NCBI RefSeq assembly: GCF_003050935.1
Contig: NZ_QAOX01000005.1
Coordinates: 1 to 64,000 of the forward strand
Source: Luteibacter sp. OK325
Lineage (GTDB): Bacteria; Pseudomonadota; Gammaproteobacteria; Xanthomonadales; Rhodanobacteraceae
Direction: 5' to 3'
Length of the DNA: 64,000 bases
The position numbers were made by a program, and so were the translations under genes. Positions 17,459-26,737 of this stretch are shown here, in pieces (within the stretch, counting starts at the first letter, position 1; each line of letters starts with the position of its first letter). A model generated the notes under the pieces. The model ran no database searches and had not been told where the DNA came from. It worked only from the letters and a program-made list of their open reading frames with translations.

Positions 17459-18319
17459 TCACTTCCCGCGCTTGAGACGAATCAACGCCGAGATGTCGTC
17501 GTCGCCGTAGCCCTGCGCCATCAACTCACCAAAGTCGGCCAGCGACTGTTCGATGATCGTGCGATCCGTGCCGGCTTCGGTGGCGATGCCACGGACGATG
17601 CCGAGGTCCTTATGCAGCAGCGCCAGCTTGAACCCTACCGAGAACTCGTTGCGCAGCATCGTGGCGCCACGCTTGTCGAGGAACCAGTTGCCGGCGGCGC
17701 CCGCGGCAAGTGTCGGGATCAGGCGGTCGGCCTCCAGGCCTAGCGCTTCACCCAGTGCGAGGCCTTCCGTCACGGCATGCGCTATGCCCGCGACCAGCAC
17801 CTGGTTGACCGCCTTGGTCGCCTGGCCACTGCCGACAGCACCCATGTGCGTGATGCGAGCACCGTAGGCTTCGAGCACCGGGCGAGCGCGTTCGAGCACG
17901 GCCGCGTCGCCACCGACCATCACGGAGAGCTTGCCGTTCTTCGCGCCTTCCACGCCGCCAGATACGGGAGCATCGAGGAAGTCCGCGCCCACGTCGGCGA
18001 GGATGCGTGCGGCGCGTTTGGCCGTGGCGGGTGCGACGGTGGAATGATCGATGACAATGCTGCCCTTCTTCAGGGCAGGCGCCAATGCCTGGACGACGCT
18101 GATGACATCCGCATCCGCGCTGACGCAGAGGGCGATGACGTCGGTCGATGCGGCGATGCCGGCGAGATCCGGCGCGACCACGCCCAGTTCCTTGGCCAAT
18201 GTGTCGGCGCGGGCCTGGGTGCGGTTACCGACCGCGACAAGCAGCCCCTTGGCATGCAGGTGGCCGGCCATGGGCGCGCCCATCGCGCCGAGTCCGATAA
18301 AAGCGGCCTTGATGCTCAT
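17459..18319 (-). CDS. NAD(P)-dependent beta-hydroxyacid dehydrogenase (3-hydroxyisobutyrate dehydrogenase type)
   Basis: 286 residues. The Rossmann fold begins at once with AFIGLGAMGAPMAGHL. The substrate motif DAPVSGGVEGAKNGKL and the catalytic lysine in GSGQATKAVNQVLV are intact. The exact substrate (3-hydroxyisobutyrate, tartronate semialdehyde or succinic semialdehyde) cannot be decided. Its ATG overlaps the speA stop by 4 bases, so it is translated with arginine decarboxylase. That placement could hint at a reductase acting on an aldehyde acid, but this is speculation. Confidence 0.88.
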   Translation of the reverse strand: MSIKAAFIGLGAMGAPMAGHLHAKGLLVAVGNRTQARADTLAKELGVVAPDLAGIAASTDVIALCVSADADVISVVQALAPALKKGSIVIDHSTVAPATAKRAARILADVGADFLDAPVSGGVEGAKNGKLSVMVGGDAAVLERARPVLEAYGARITHMGAVGSGQATKAVNQVLVAGIAHAVTEGLALGEALGLEADRLIPTLAAGAAGNWFLDKRGATMLRNEFSVGFKLALLHKDLGIVRGIATEAGTDRTIIEQSLADFGELMAQGYGDDDISALIRLKRGK

Positions 18320-20202
18320 GCTGTCGTCTCCGCGAGATAGGTATAGCCCGTCAGCCCCTTGTCGAGCGAGGCGTACAGTTCCTCGGCCTGGGCACCCACG
18401 ATACCCGCAGCCGCAAGACGATCGACGTAGGACTGGCGAAGCGCTTTGAGGTCATAGCCCACGTAGTCGAGCATCAGGTCCGTCGTGTCGCCGCGGCGGA
18501 TGTGGGCGAACTCGTAGCCGCTGGCCGTGGCGCGCACATTCACCGCGTCGGTGTCGCCGAACAGGTTGTGGATGTCGCCCAGGGTTTCCTGGTACGCACC
18601 GACCATGAAGATGCCCAGGCGATAGGACTCGCGGTCGTTCAGTGCGTGCAGCGGCAGGCTTACGTCCACGCCTTCGGCATCCACGTAGTGGTCGATGCGT
18701 CCGTCCGAATCGCAGGTGAGGTCGGCGATGACGCCGCGTCGCGTCGGCTCCTCGTCGAGACGCGAGATGGGAACGATCGGGAAGATCTGGTCGATCGCCC
18801 AGATGTCCGGCACGGACTCGAACACCGAGAAGTTGACGAAGTACTTGTCCACCAGTTTTTCGTCGAGGTCGTCCAGCGCCTGGCGATGCGCACGCTCCGC
18901 CGGCAGCAGACGCGGACGCACGGCATTGGCGATGGCATAGAACAGCTCATCGAGAGTGGCGCGGTCGCGCAGGTCGAGCTGCCCGAGCGCGTACAGCGAG
19001 AGGCCCTCGGCCAGGTGGTGCTGGGCTTCGTGAAACAGTTCGAGCGGCGGGCGGGTGTCGAGCTCGGCATGCGTTTCGCGCAGGTGGCGAAGCACGCTGG
19101 GCTCGCCCGCGCGGCCAGCGGGGACCGCACCCTGTGGCACCGGCTCCACTTCGCTCACGTTGACGATCATCACCGCATGGTGAGCGGTCATGGCGCGGCC
19201 GGATTCGGTGAAGATGATTGGTGCTTTCATGCCGTGCTCGGCCACGGCCTCGGCCAGCGGCTGAACGATGCTGGCCGCGTACTGGCCCAGGCTGTAGTTG
19301 ATCGAGTTGTAGCTGCGCGAGCGGGTGCCTTCGTAATCGACGCCCAGGCCGCCACCCACATCCACGACGTCGATGGGCACGCCCAGGCGGTGCAGCTCGA
19401 CGAAATAGCGAACAGCCTCGCGCATGCCGGCGGCGATGTCGCGCACGTTGGAGATCTGCGAGCCCATGTGGAAATGCTGCAGCTTCAACGTGTGCTTGAG
19501 GCCGGCGGCATCCAGGCGCTCGATCAGTTCGAGGATCTGGCCCGGGCTGAGGCCGAACTTGCCCTTGTCGCCACCGGTGTTCTGCCACTTGCCGGCACCG
19601 ATCGATGCCAGCCGCACGCGGACACCGAGCAGCGGCTCGACGTCGAGCGCCTTGGCTTCGGCGAAGACGTGGTCGAGCTCGGAGAGCTTCTCGATGACGA
19701 TGTGCACGCGCAGGCCGAGCTTGAGACCGATGAGGGCGAGGCGAACGTACTCGCGGTCCTTGTAGCCATTGCAGACGACCATGCTGCCGGGGCGCGCCTG
19801 TGCCAGCACGGCCATCAGCTCGGGCTTGGAGCCGGCTTCGAGACCGAAGCCGTGCTCGCCGGCGGCAACCAGCTCGCTGACCACGCCGCGCTGCTGGTTC
19901 ACCTTGATCGGGTAGATCGCCGTGTAGGAGCCGGCGTAGTCGACATCGTCGATCGCCTTGGCGAATGCCTGCTGCAGGCGGGCGAGACGATCGGCGAGGA
20001 TGTCGGGAAAACGAATGAGCAGCGGCAGGCGCAGGCCCTCACTCGTCGCCTGGTCGACGATGGCCGGCAGGTCGAGGGCCGGGCCCTCGTCGCCGCGGGG
20101 GCACATGAGCAGGTGGCCGTCATCGGCAACGTCGACGTAGCCGTTGCTCCAGTGCGGGATCGCGTAGGTCGACTTTGCGCGGTCGGTGGTCCAGTTCGCC
20201 AT
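18316..20202 (-). CDS. speA: Biosynthetic arginine decarboxylase
   Basis: Makes agmatine from arginine, the first step of the agmatine route to putrescine. PLP enzyme of about 628 residues, as usual for SpeA. The PLP lysine lies in YPIKVNQQRGVV. FGLEAGSKPELMAVL, DVGGGLGVDYEGTRS and the C-terminal FMVGAYQETLGDIHN are characteristic. The start is put at 20202 (MANWTT), because the longer frame reads through low-complexity sequence. It is divergent from speE, with about 320 bases between them, so two polyamine steps share a control region. Confidence 0.95.
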   Translation of the reverse strand: MANWTTDRAKSTYAIPHWSNGYVDVADDGHLLMCPRGDEGPALDLPAIVDQATSEGLRLPLLIRFPDILADRLARLQQAFAKAIDDVDYAGSYTAIYPIKVNQQRGVVSELVAAGEHGFGLEAGSKPELMAVLAQARPGSMVVCNGYKDREYVRLALIGLKLGLRVHIVIEKLSELDHVFAEAKALDVEPLLGVRVRLASIGAGKWQNTGGDKGKFGLSPGQILELIERLDAAGLKHTLKLQHFHMGSQISNVRDIAAGMREAVRYFVELHRLGVPIDVVDVGGGLGVDYEGTRSRSYNSINYSLGQYAASIVQPLAEAVAEHGMKAPIIFTESGRAMTAHHAVMIVNVSEVEPVPQGAVPAGRAGEPSVLRHLRETHAELDTRPPLELFHEAQHHLAEGLSLYALGQLDLRDRATLDELFYAIANAVRPRLLPAERAHRQALDDLDEKLVDKYFVNFSVFESVPDIWAIDQIFPIVPISRLDEEPTRRGVIADLTCDSDGRIDHYVDAEGVDVSLPLHALNDRESYRLGIFMVGAYQETLGDIHNLFGDTDAVNVRATASGYEFAHIRRGDTTDLMLDYVGYDLKALRQSYVDRLAAAGIVGAQAEELYASLDKGLTGYTYLAETTA

Positions 20203-20522
20203 GGGCGGAAGATCTCCAGGTGATTGTGTCGTGTCCCCCATCGGGGGTGCGCGGAACAGTCGCAGCGGCGAACTTTGACCTGAAGCGGGCCTGGCGGCCG
20301 GGAGCCTCGCACGCCGCGGGGCCAACCAGACTGGGCCTGCGCGGCGGGGCGACCGTCGGCAGACCGTCTATTGTACCGGGCCGCCATGACATCCGTGTAT
20401 CGCGAAACTGGCTGTGAGGTACGGCCTACAAGCCCTGTAGGGCGAGGCCGGTGGCCGTTTCACCGCCCGGAGCCGGTACAATCTCCGTTTTCGATCCCCT
20501 TCCCGCTTCCAGGAACAGCGTC
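20203..20522. promoter_or_regulatory. Shared speA/speE intergenic control region
   Basis: No gene is seen in these 320 bases. TACAAT -10-like boxes occur on both strands in matching contexts: CCGGTACAAT on plus at 20477-20482, about 40 bases before speE, and on minus at 20370-20375, about 170 bases before speA. Good -35 boxes are not evident. A small hairpin (CCTACA/TGTAGG) lies near 20424-20440. Confidence 0.4.
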
Positions 20523-21380
20523 ATGTCGCAGCAGCAGCTCAGCTGGTTTACCGAAGCCCATCAGGCTTCGGGCTCCTCCATCGGTTTCCGCGTCGAGCGC
20601 CTGTTGCACGCCGAGAAGACCGAGTTCCAGACCATCGAGATCTACCAGACCACCGATTGGGGCAACCTCATGGTGATCGACGGTTGCGTGATGCTCACCG
20701 GCCGCGACAACTTCCTGTACCACGAGATGATGACCCACCCGGCGCTGTTCACTCACGCCCGCGCCAAGCGCGTCGTGATCATCGGCGGCGGCGATTGCGG
20801 CACGCTGCGCGAGGTGCTCAAGCACGAGGAAGTCGAGAAGGCCACCCAGGTGGAGATCGACGAGCGCGTCACGCGCCTCGCCGAGCAGTACTTCCCGGAG
20901 CTGTGCGAGGCCAACGGCGATCCGCGCGCGGAGCTGCTCTTCATCGACGGCATCAAGTACATGGCCGAGGCGGATCCTGAATCGATCGACCTGATCATCG
21001 TCGACTCGACCGACCCCGTCGGCCCGGCTGAAGGCCTGTTCAACGCCGCCTTCTACGGCAGCTGCTACAAGGCCCTGCGCCATGGCGGCATCCTGGTGCA
21101 GCAGTCGGAGTCGCCCATGGCGCACATCGAGCTGATCAAGGCGATGCGTTCGGCCATGCGCACCTCGGGTTTCAAGGCCGTGCGTACCCTGCCCTTCCCG
21201 CAGCCGTGCTATCCCACCGGCTGGTGGAGCTGCACCATGGCCCGCAAGGACGGCGACCTCTCGGGCTTCCGCGAGCGTGGCGCGATCAGCAAGAACTTCC
21301 CCACGAAGTACTACAACGCCGACATCCACAAGGGTGCGCTGGCGCAGCCGGAGTTCATGCGCGAGGCGCTGGGCGACTGA
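20523..21380 (+). CDS. speE: Spermidine synthase
   Basis: Transfers the aminopropyl group from decarboxylated SAM to putrescine. 285 residues. Conserved pieces include GRDNFLYHEMMTHPALFTH, the nucleotide-binding GGGDCGTLREVLKH and the catalytic VDSTDPVGPAEGLF. The common GGGDGG reads GGGDCG here, a mild variation seen in this lineage's type of enzyme. The start at 20523 (MSQQQLSWF) matches the family; the longer frame enters the promoter region. Confidence 0.95.
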   Translation: MSQQQLSWFTEAHQASGSSIGFRVERLLHAEKTEFQTIEIYQTTDWGNLMVIDGCVMLTGRDNFLYHEMMTHPALFTHARAKRVVIIGGGDCGTLREVLKHEEVEKATQVEIDERVTRLAEQYFPELCEANGDPRAELLFIDGIKYMAEADPESIDLIIVDSTDPVGPAEGLFNAAFYGSCYKALRHGGILVQQSESPMAHIELIKAMRSAMRTSGFKAVRTLPFPQPCYPTGWWSCTMARKDGDLSGFRERGAISKNFPTKYYNADIHKGALAQPEFMREALGD

Positions 21381-21397
21381 TCGACCCTATGGTGTAG

Positions 21398-21478
21398 GTG
21401 TGGGAGCCGCTTCAGCGGCGAAAAGCCAACGGAGCGGTGTAGCTGAAGGCCATCGCCGGCAAAGCCGGCTCCCACACA
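21398..21478. repeat. REP-like palindrome pair
   Basis: GTGTGGGAGCCGCTTCAGCG on the left and GCCGGCTCCCACACA on the right are inverted relative to each other, each with its own small hairpin (GCCGC/GCGGC and GCCGGC/GCCGGC). This GTGGGAGCC-type element is common in Pseudomonas and Lysobacterales and recurs at 32504-32598. Confidence 0.85.
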
Positions 21479-21496
21479 AAGCGACTCCGATCGATT

Positions 21497-21528
21497 AAAA
21501 AAGGGCGCCTCGTAGGCGCCTTTTTTTA
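21497..21528. terminator. Bidirectional intrinsic terminator
   Basis: GGCGCCT (21504-21510) and AGGCGCC (21514-21520) form the stem with a 3-base loop. Seven T follow on plus and six A precede, so it works for speE and for the convergent gene whose stop codon it abuts. Confidence 0.92.
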
Positions 21529-22557
21529 TTTCTCCGGCTTGGCCGGTTCCCATCCGGCCGGCGCCTCGGCAGGCATGCCGTAGGCACGGAGCGAAGCGAG
21601 CACCACGCTCATCTCGGTGCCCCCACTGCGCGCCAGCATAAGCAGCTTCTGCGCCGTGGCCTTGTCGCCCTGCGCCTGCAGGTTGAGCTGAGCGAAGCGC
21701 TGCATCTGCCAGATCAGGTTGAGCCGCGCGGTCTTGGCCGAGACCTGGTCGGAAGAGTCCGTGGACAGGGTCTCGCGCAGGTGCAGGCCAAGCGAGCGAC
21801 CGAGCGGGCTGCTGCCCCACTCGAGCACCTTGGCCAGCTTCAGGCAGTCGCCGACCACGGAAGCATCTTCCTTGTTGTCTTCGCAGTACTTCGCCGTGGC
21901 CTGGAAGCCGGGCATCGGCTGCGCGCTGGCCAGGCCGAACACCAGGACCATCTGCACGCCCGCGGCACCCGCGCCCTGCAGCGGATTGAAGGTGTCCGCC
22001 GGCGGCGGCAGCTGGGTCACCGAGTTGGCCAGCGCCTTCAGGCTCGCACCCAGATAATCGTCATAGAGCTTCGCGTTGGCCGCGCGGGAAAGGTCGGCGC
22101 GCACGTCTTTGGAGGCGTTGTGTGCGTCTACGCCCAACGTGAGCAACCAGACGGCAGCGTTGTCCGGCGCCTGTTTCTGCAACGTGGCCAGTGCTTCGGC
22201 GTTCGGGCAGGCATCCGCCTTGGCTTCACAATCGGCCAGGCGGGCCCAGGCGACCTGGGGACCGGCATCTTCATTGCGGGCCGCCCGTTCGAGCAGGGCG
22301 TGATAGGTGAGCACCTCAGGGGGGCTGACCAGCGGGCGCGCCAGCAGGGCAGCGCCCAACAAGGGCTCGGACTCGGTCCGCAGCGCGAGCACGCTGGCGA
22401 GGTCCTTCTGGAACTGCAACAGGGCCCGGGTCTGGTCCTTCCGCGCCATCGGGCCCTTGGCCGGTCCCGTCGCCGCACCGGGCCACGGCGTTGCCGCGAA
22501 GGTCGGCAGCGAAAGCAGGCCAGCAAGGGCCAGGGTCACAACGCGGCGTCGCCGCAT
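21526..22557 (-). CDS. Secreted hypothetical protein
   Basis: About 343 residues. The start at 22557 (MRRRRVVTLALAGLLSLPTFAA) gives a clean signal peptide; the longer frame adds unrelated sequence. The mature part is Ala/Leu-rich and helical, with repeated short helices (LERAARNEDAGPQVAWARL, LQKQAPDNAAVWLLTLGVD) that look like tetratricopeptide-type helical repeats. Six cysteines are visible or nearly so. I recognise no enzyme motif. Probably periplasmic; role unknown. Confidence 0.75.
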   Translation of the reverse strand: MRRRRVVTLALAGLLSLPTFAATPWPGAATGPAKGPMARKDQTRALLQFQKDLASVLALRTESEPLLGAALLARPLVSPPEVLTYHALLERAARNEDAGPQVAWARLADCEAKADACPNAEALATLQKQAPDNAAVWLLTLGVDAHNASKDVRADLSRAANAKLYDDYLGASLKALANSVTQLPPPADTFNPLQGAGAAGVQMVLVFGLASAQPMPGFQATAKYCEDNKEDASVVGDCLKLAKVLEWGSSPLGRSLGLHLRETLSTDSSDQVSAKTARLNLIWQMQRFAQLNLQAQGDKATAQKLLMLARSGGTEMSVVLASLRAYGMPAEAPAGWEPAKPEK

Positions 22558-22732
22558 GGGCCATCTCCGTGAAATAAAACGACAAGAATACGGTTCGACC
22601 ATGAACGGAAGCTGGGGCCCCGGGCCTTCACCGAGCGAAGACATTGCTACTATCGGTGTGACCGCGGGGGGATCGGGACAGCTGTCCGCATGACCGCACC
22701 AAATCAATCCTGCGACAGAACAGGAGTTTACA

Positions 22733-22930
22733 GTGGATCAATTCGCCCTTTTCGCCAGTGAACGCGCTGGCTTCTTCGTCGGCTGGGGTACGCTCTCGCT
22801 GATCAATGCCGGCCTCGCGCAAGGCAAGAACCGCAGCGGGCTGGCCTGGTGGGCGTTATCGCTCTTCCTTGGCCCCCTGGCTACGCTCATCCTCATCGTG
22901 CTGCCGAAAGTCCGCGCAAAGATGTTCTGA
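22733..22930 (+). CDS. Small membrane protein, hypothetical
   Basis: 65 residues starting with GTG at 22733, preceded by CAGGAG 7 bases upstream. Two hydrophobic stretches (FFVGWGTLSLINAGLA and WWALSLFLGPLATLILIVLP) separated by a basic KNRSG loop suggest a two-pass inner-membrane protein ending in a basic tail. The second half resembles the short GP-containing membrane proteins often found as hypothetical genes in proteobacteria. No function can be given. The ParA gene follows 62 bases later. Confidence 0.65.
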   Translation: MDQFALFASERAGFFVGWGTLSLINAGLAQGKNRSGLAWWALSLFLGPLATLILIVLPKVRAKMF

Positions 22931-22992
22931 CCCGTTTGCGTGGGTCGTCCGGGTGTGTAGGCTAGGAGGCCTCCCAAGGCAGGTGCGCGCGA

Positions 22993-23625
22993 ATGCTTAC
23001 GACGCTCGTAGCAAGCAGCAAGGGTGGTTGTGGCAAGACAACGCTGGTAACCCAGCTTGCCACCCACTGGGCACAGGCCGGGAAGCAGACGGCCATCATC
23101 GACGCCGACCGACAGCACTCCAGCCTGCGCTGGGTTAGCCGGCGCCCCGAGACCGTACCCGGCGTCACCGCGGTCGAGGGTAGCCGCAGGGCCTTCGACC
23201 GTTTGCCTGCCGATGTCCAGCGAACCATCGTCGACACCCCAGCGGGCAGCGGCGAGAAGGAGCTGGAGCCCTACCTCGAGAAAGCCGACATCATTCTCGT
23301 ACCGGTGCTGCCTTCGCACTTCGATCTCGACGCCACGCTCGACTTCCTCACCGTTCTCCAGGGCATTCCGCGGGTCAAGCGCGGCAAGCTGCCGGTCGCC
23401 CTCGTCGGCAACCGCCTAAAACCCTGGACCAATGCCAGCCAGGCCGCGATCGCCGAACTCGGCGAACGCGCCCCCTTTCCCGTGGTTGCGGAACTTCGCG
23501 ACTCGCAAGCGTACGTCTTGCTCACGGCGCTCGGTAAGGGCATCTTCGATTACCACTCGGAAAACGTACGCGGACACCAGGACGACTGGGCAAAACTGCT
23601 TCGCTGGATAAAGCGCAGCACCTGA
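22993..23625 (+). CDS. ParA/MinD-type ATPase, orphan
   Basis: 210 residues. The deviant Walker A motif SSKGGCGKTTL is at residues 8-18, IIDADRQHSSLRW forms the A' segment, and VDTPAG is the switch region. Short length without an N-terminal HTH is typical of ParA-like cargo-positioning ATPases rather than plasmid type Ia ParA. No ParB or parS candidate is adjacent. Its cargo is unknown; neighbours are a small membrane protein and sixA. Confidence 0.85.
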   Translation: MLTTLVASSKGGCGKTTLVTQLATHWAQAGKQTAIIDADRQHSSLRWVSRRPETVPGVTAVEGSRRAFDRLPADVQRTIVDTPAGSGEKELEPYLEKADIILVPVLPSHFDLDATLDFLTVLQGIPRVKRGKLPVALVGNRLKPWTNASQAAIAELGERAPFPVVAELRDSQAYVLLTALGKGIFDYHSENVRGHQDDWAKLLRWIKRST

Positions 23626-23688
23626 GCCGGATGGGGAACGCGTTGGTTGCACCACGCCACGAAAGTGGCATTGCGGAGGACGGTACCC

Positions 23689-24156
23689 ATGCACGAACTC
23701 ATCCTGTTGCGTCACGCCGAAGCCGAGGCCAGTAGGGACGGCAAGGACGACCGCGAGCGAAAGCTCACCGAACACGGCAAGAATGAAGCCCGCGCCGCGG
23801 GCGAGTGGCTGGCCAGCCATGGCATCAAGTACGACCGCATCCTTTGCTCCCCCGCCGAACGCACCAGGGAAACGGCGGCCCTGGCCCTCGGCCAGGTCGA
23901 GCCTTCCTATGAAGCAGGCATCTACGACGCCACGCCCGGCGATCTTTACGACCTCCTCGACAGGCAGTCGGACGTCGAGCGCGTCGTCCTGGTCGGTCAC
24001 AATCCCGGCATCGAACAACTGGTAGCCTTCCTTGTCGAAGGGCGCTCCGAGGATTACCGCGGGATGCCGCCCGGCGGCATGGCCCGGCTCGTTTTCGATG
24101 GTCCTCTGGAACCCGGCAAAGCCAAGCTTGAGACGTTCTGGTCTCCTCCGAACTGA
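23689..24156 (+). CDS. sixA: Histidine phosphatase SixA
   Basis: 155 residues of the histidine phosphatase superfamily. The catalytic LLRHAEAEA is at the start, SPAERTRETA carries the second arginine, and VGHNPGIEQLV the second histidine. SixA in E. coli removes phosphate from HPt domains or nitrogen-PTS proteins; the role here is inferred from family only. The start at 23689 has GCGGAGGA about 8 bases upstream. It probably shares a transcript with the YceI gene 8 bases downstream. Confidence 0.9.
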   Translation: MHELILLRHAEAEASRDGKDDRERKLTEHGKNEARAAGEWLASHGIKYDRILCSPAERTRETAALALGQVEPSYEAGIYDATPGDLYDLLDRQSDVERVVLVGHNPGIEQLVAFLVEGRSEDYRGMPPGGMARLVFDGPLEPGKAKLETFWSPPN

Positions 24157-24164
24157 GTAGCTCT

Positions 24165-24719
24165 ATGCGTCACCTGTTTGCCGCGATCGCACTTCTCCTG
24201 TCGGCGGCGCCCCTCGCCGCCGCCGACCTGCGAATCGATCCGGTGCATTCCCGCGCCGAGTTCAGTGTTCGCCTGCTCTGGGTTAGCAACGTCTCGGGCG
24301 CCTTCGACGGCATTCGCGGTGACGTTTCGATCGACCACGGCGCACAGACCGCCGTGGTCCGCGCCGATATCGATACCGAAAGCATTCGCATGGAGTCGGC
24401 CAGGCTGCGCCGCTGGGTGCTCGCGCCCGAGTTCTTCGACGCCGTGCACTATCCCACCATTCATTTTGAATCCTTGCCGACGCCCCTGCTGCTGCTTGCC
24501 CAGGGCGGCGACGTGGAGGGCAAACTCACCCTCCGCGGAATCACCCGGCCGGTGACCTTCCACCTGCAGGACGCCCGTTGCTCGCCGGAATCCCTGGTCG
24601 GCTGCGTCCTTCAGCTGCAGGGGACGATCGACCGGACCGACTTCGAGATGCGCGGCCGACGCGGCGCTCTCTCCGATCGTGTGAACCTGGGCATGGCTAT
24701 CGTCCTCGACGCGCCCTGA
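24165..24719 (+). CDS. Periplasmic YceI-family protein
   Basis: 184 residues with a signal peptide (LFAAIALLLSAAPLAAA). The mature protein begins DLRIDPVHSRAEFSVRLLW and contains GDVSIDHG and LTLRGITRPVTFHL, all typical of the lipocalin-like YceI fold that binds polyisoprenoids. A CxxxxxxxC pair (CSPESLVGC) near the end might form a disulfide. Function in the envelope is unclear. It is 8 bases after sixA. Confidence 0.9.
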   Translation: MRHLFAAIALLLSAAPLAAADLRIDPVHSRAEFSVRLLWVSNVSGAFDGIRGDVSIDHGAQTAVVRADIDTESIRMESARLRRWVLAPEFFDAVHYPTIHFESLPTPLLLLAQGGDVEGKLTLRGITRPVTFHLQDARCSPESLVGCVLQLQGTIDRTDFEMRGRRGALSDRVNLGMAIVLDAP

Positions 24720-24779
24720 GCAAGCTCGACCGCGCGTAAGGCTCACGTGCCGTTGTCATGCGTCCCCTATCATCGCCGC

Positions 24780-26711
24780 ATGCGCCACCTCCTCACGATC
24801 CTGTTCCTCACCGCCATGCTCGCCACCGGCGGTTGTTCGCTATCGCGCGCGCGCATCCGGCAGGCCGATGCGGTTATCACCATGACGGTGGACCGCCAGG
24901 TCACCTGTGACCGGGCTGACCATTGCGCAACTCCCTCGCCGCTGATCGACGCGGCGAAGGAGGCCAACTCGGCCTCGACGCCGGACAAGCCGGTCCACGT
25001 CGCCACCCTGCTCGAAGACGGTGAGCAGGCCATGGCCGCGCGCATCAACCTTATCCGTGCCGCGACGCAGAGCATCGACGTACAGACCTACATCTGGGAG
25101 CAGGACGATGCGGGCAAGCTGGTCCTCGACGAGCTGATCCAGGCGGCGCGACGCGGCGTACGCGTACGCATTCTTGCCGATCAGCTGTTCTCCTTCGGCG
25201 ATCCGGGCCTGCTCGCCACCCTCGCCCGCGCCAGCGACCACCTCGAGGTTCGCCTCTACAACCCCACCTTCCACAGCGCGCGCACGCCGCCGCTGGAGTT
25301 CGCCGCCGGCATCCTCTGCTGCTTCTACAAGTTCAACCAGCGGATGCACAACAAGCTGATCGTCGTCGACGATCTCGTCGGCATTACCGGCGGCCGCAAC
25401 TACGAAGACCGCTATTTCGACTGGGATGGCAGCTTCGACTACATCGATCGCGATGTGATGGTCGGCGGCCCTGCCGCGAAAGCGATGGGCGCCAGCTTCG
25501 AGCAGTTCTGGGTGCACAAGCGTTCCGTTGGCCTGACCCATCTGCACGATGTGAACCGGCAGCTCATCGCGGACACCGACGACACGCGGCACTGGCTGCC
25601 ACCCAGCTACCAGCACCCCGACCGCGTCGCCCAGATGATCAGCGATGCCGAAGATCCCGGCTGGCTGGACGACCGGATCATGCGGGCGACGCTGCGGATG
25701 AACCGCATCGAGTACCTCTCCGACCTGCCCGGCAAGACCGATGAACCCAAGCGGCGCGAGGCGCGTGAACTTACCCGGCACATCATGGGCCTGGTGCGTA
25801 ACGCGAAGAGCGAGATCATCCTGCAGACGCCCTACCTCGTCATGAGCAAGCCGGCGCGGAAGATCTTCAATCGCCTGCACGACCAGCCATCGCCGCCGCG
25901 CATCGTCGTCTCGACGAACTCGCTGGCCTCGACCGATGCGTTCGCGGTTTACGCGTTGTCGTACAAGCACCGCAAGCGTTACCTCACCGATTATGGCTTC
26001 GAGATCTACGAGCTGAAGCCGCACCCAGAGAACGCCGACATCGATGCGCTGGAGAATCCATCGACGGCCCTGGCCAAACCGCCGTTTGCCGCGACCGGCT
26101 CGGGCAGCGGCCACAGCCGACGTGCGTCATGGGGAACGGCTTCGGATAATGGGGCGCAGCCCTCGGAATCGTCGGGTTTCCTCAGCGCGGGGAGTCATTC
26201 GCGACGCGGTGCGCGTCATCGCCCCGCACCACTGAGCACCGAGGGTATCCGTTTCGGACTCCACGCGAAGTCGATCGTCGTCGACGATACTTTCGCCATG
26301 GTCGGCACGCACAATTTCGATCCGCGCTCCGACCACTACAACACCGAATCGGGGGTGATCATTTACGACAAGCGTTTTTCCGACCGCCTGCGCGATTCGA
26401 TCATGCAGGACACCGAGCCCGGCAACGCCTGGGTGATCGGCCCACGCGAGAAGAAGATTCCCGTGCTGTCGTCAGTGAATGAGTTCATCGGCGACGTATC
26501 CGAGCGCCTGCCATTCTTCGACCTCTGGCCGTTCCGCTACGCGACCAGCTACGAGCTCAAGCCGGGCTGCATTCCCATGCGCTGGACCGACCCCCGTTTC
26601 TTCCAGTGCTACGAGCCCGTGGGCGACTTCCCCGAAGTGGACGTCTCGCTGAAGCTCATCTACACCCGCATGATCACCGCCTTCGGCTCCTCGGCCGCCG
26701 GCATCCTATAG
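24780..26711 (+). CDS. Phospholipase D-family lipoprotein (cardiolipin-synthase-like)
   Basis: About 643 residues. The start at 24780 gives a lipoprotein signal (LFLTAMLATGGCS with the lipobox cysteine). Two HKD motifs are complete: HNKLIVVDD near residue 190 and HAKSIVVDD near residue 495, each followed by a GGRNYEDRYF or THNFDPRSDH stretch. Family members transfer or hydrolyse phosphatidyl groups, as in ClsC-type cardiolipin synthesis. Between the two halves, near residues 425-485, is a Ser/Gly/Arg-rich insert that does not look like the rest. Substrate not determinable. Confidence 0.87.
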   Translation: MRHLLTILFLTAMLATGGCSLSRARIRQADAVITMTVDRQVTCDRADHCATPSPLIDAAKEANSASTPDKPVHVATLLEDGEQAMAARINLIRAATQSIDVQTYIWEQDDAGKLVLDELIQAARRGVRVRILADQLFSFGDPGLLATLARASDHLEVRLYNPTFHSARTPPLEFAAGILCCFYKFNQRMHNKLIVVDDLVGITGGRNYEDRYFDWDGSFDYIDRDVMVGGPAAKAMGASFEQFWVHKRSVGLTHLHDVNRQLIADTDDTRHWLPPSYQHPDRVAQMISDAEDPGWLDDRIMRATLRMNRIEYLSDLPGKTDEPKRREARELTRHIMGLVRNAKSEIILQTPYLVMSKPARKIFNRLHDQPSPPRIVVSTNSLASTDAFAVYALSYKHRKRYLTDYGFEIYELKPHPENADIDALENPSTALAKPPFAATGSGSGHSRRASWGTASDNGAQPSESSGFLSAGSHSRRGARHRPAPLSTEGIRFGLHAKSIVVDDTFAMVGTHNFDPRSDHYNTESGVIIYDKRFSDRLRDSIMQDTEPGNAWVIGPREKKIPVLSSVNEFIGDVSERLPFFDLWPFRYATSYELKPGCIPMRWTDPRFFQCYEPVGDFPEVDVSLKLIYTRMITAFGSSAAGIL

Positions 26712-26737
26712 ACGTGCCCGGCTTAAAGCTGCCTGGC

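Noticed and set aside
18502-20223. 573-codon frame on the plus strand opposite speA
   Set aside because: Mirror of a clearly recognised gene; composition typical of GC-rich antisense frames and no family resemblance.
20403-20440. Riboswitch before speE
   Set aside because: Only a 6-bp hairpin is present; no conserved aptamer or terminator is visible.
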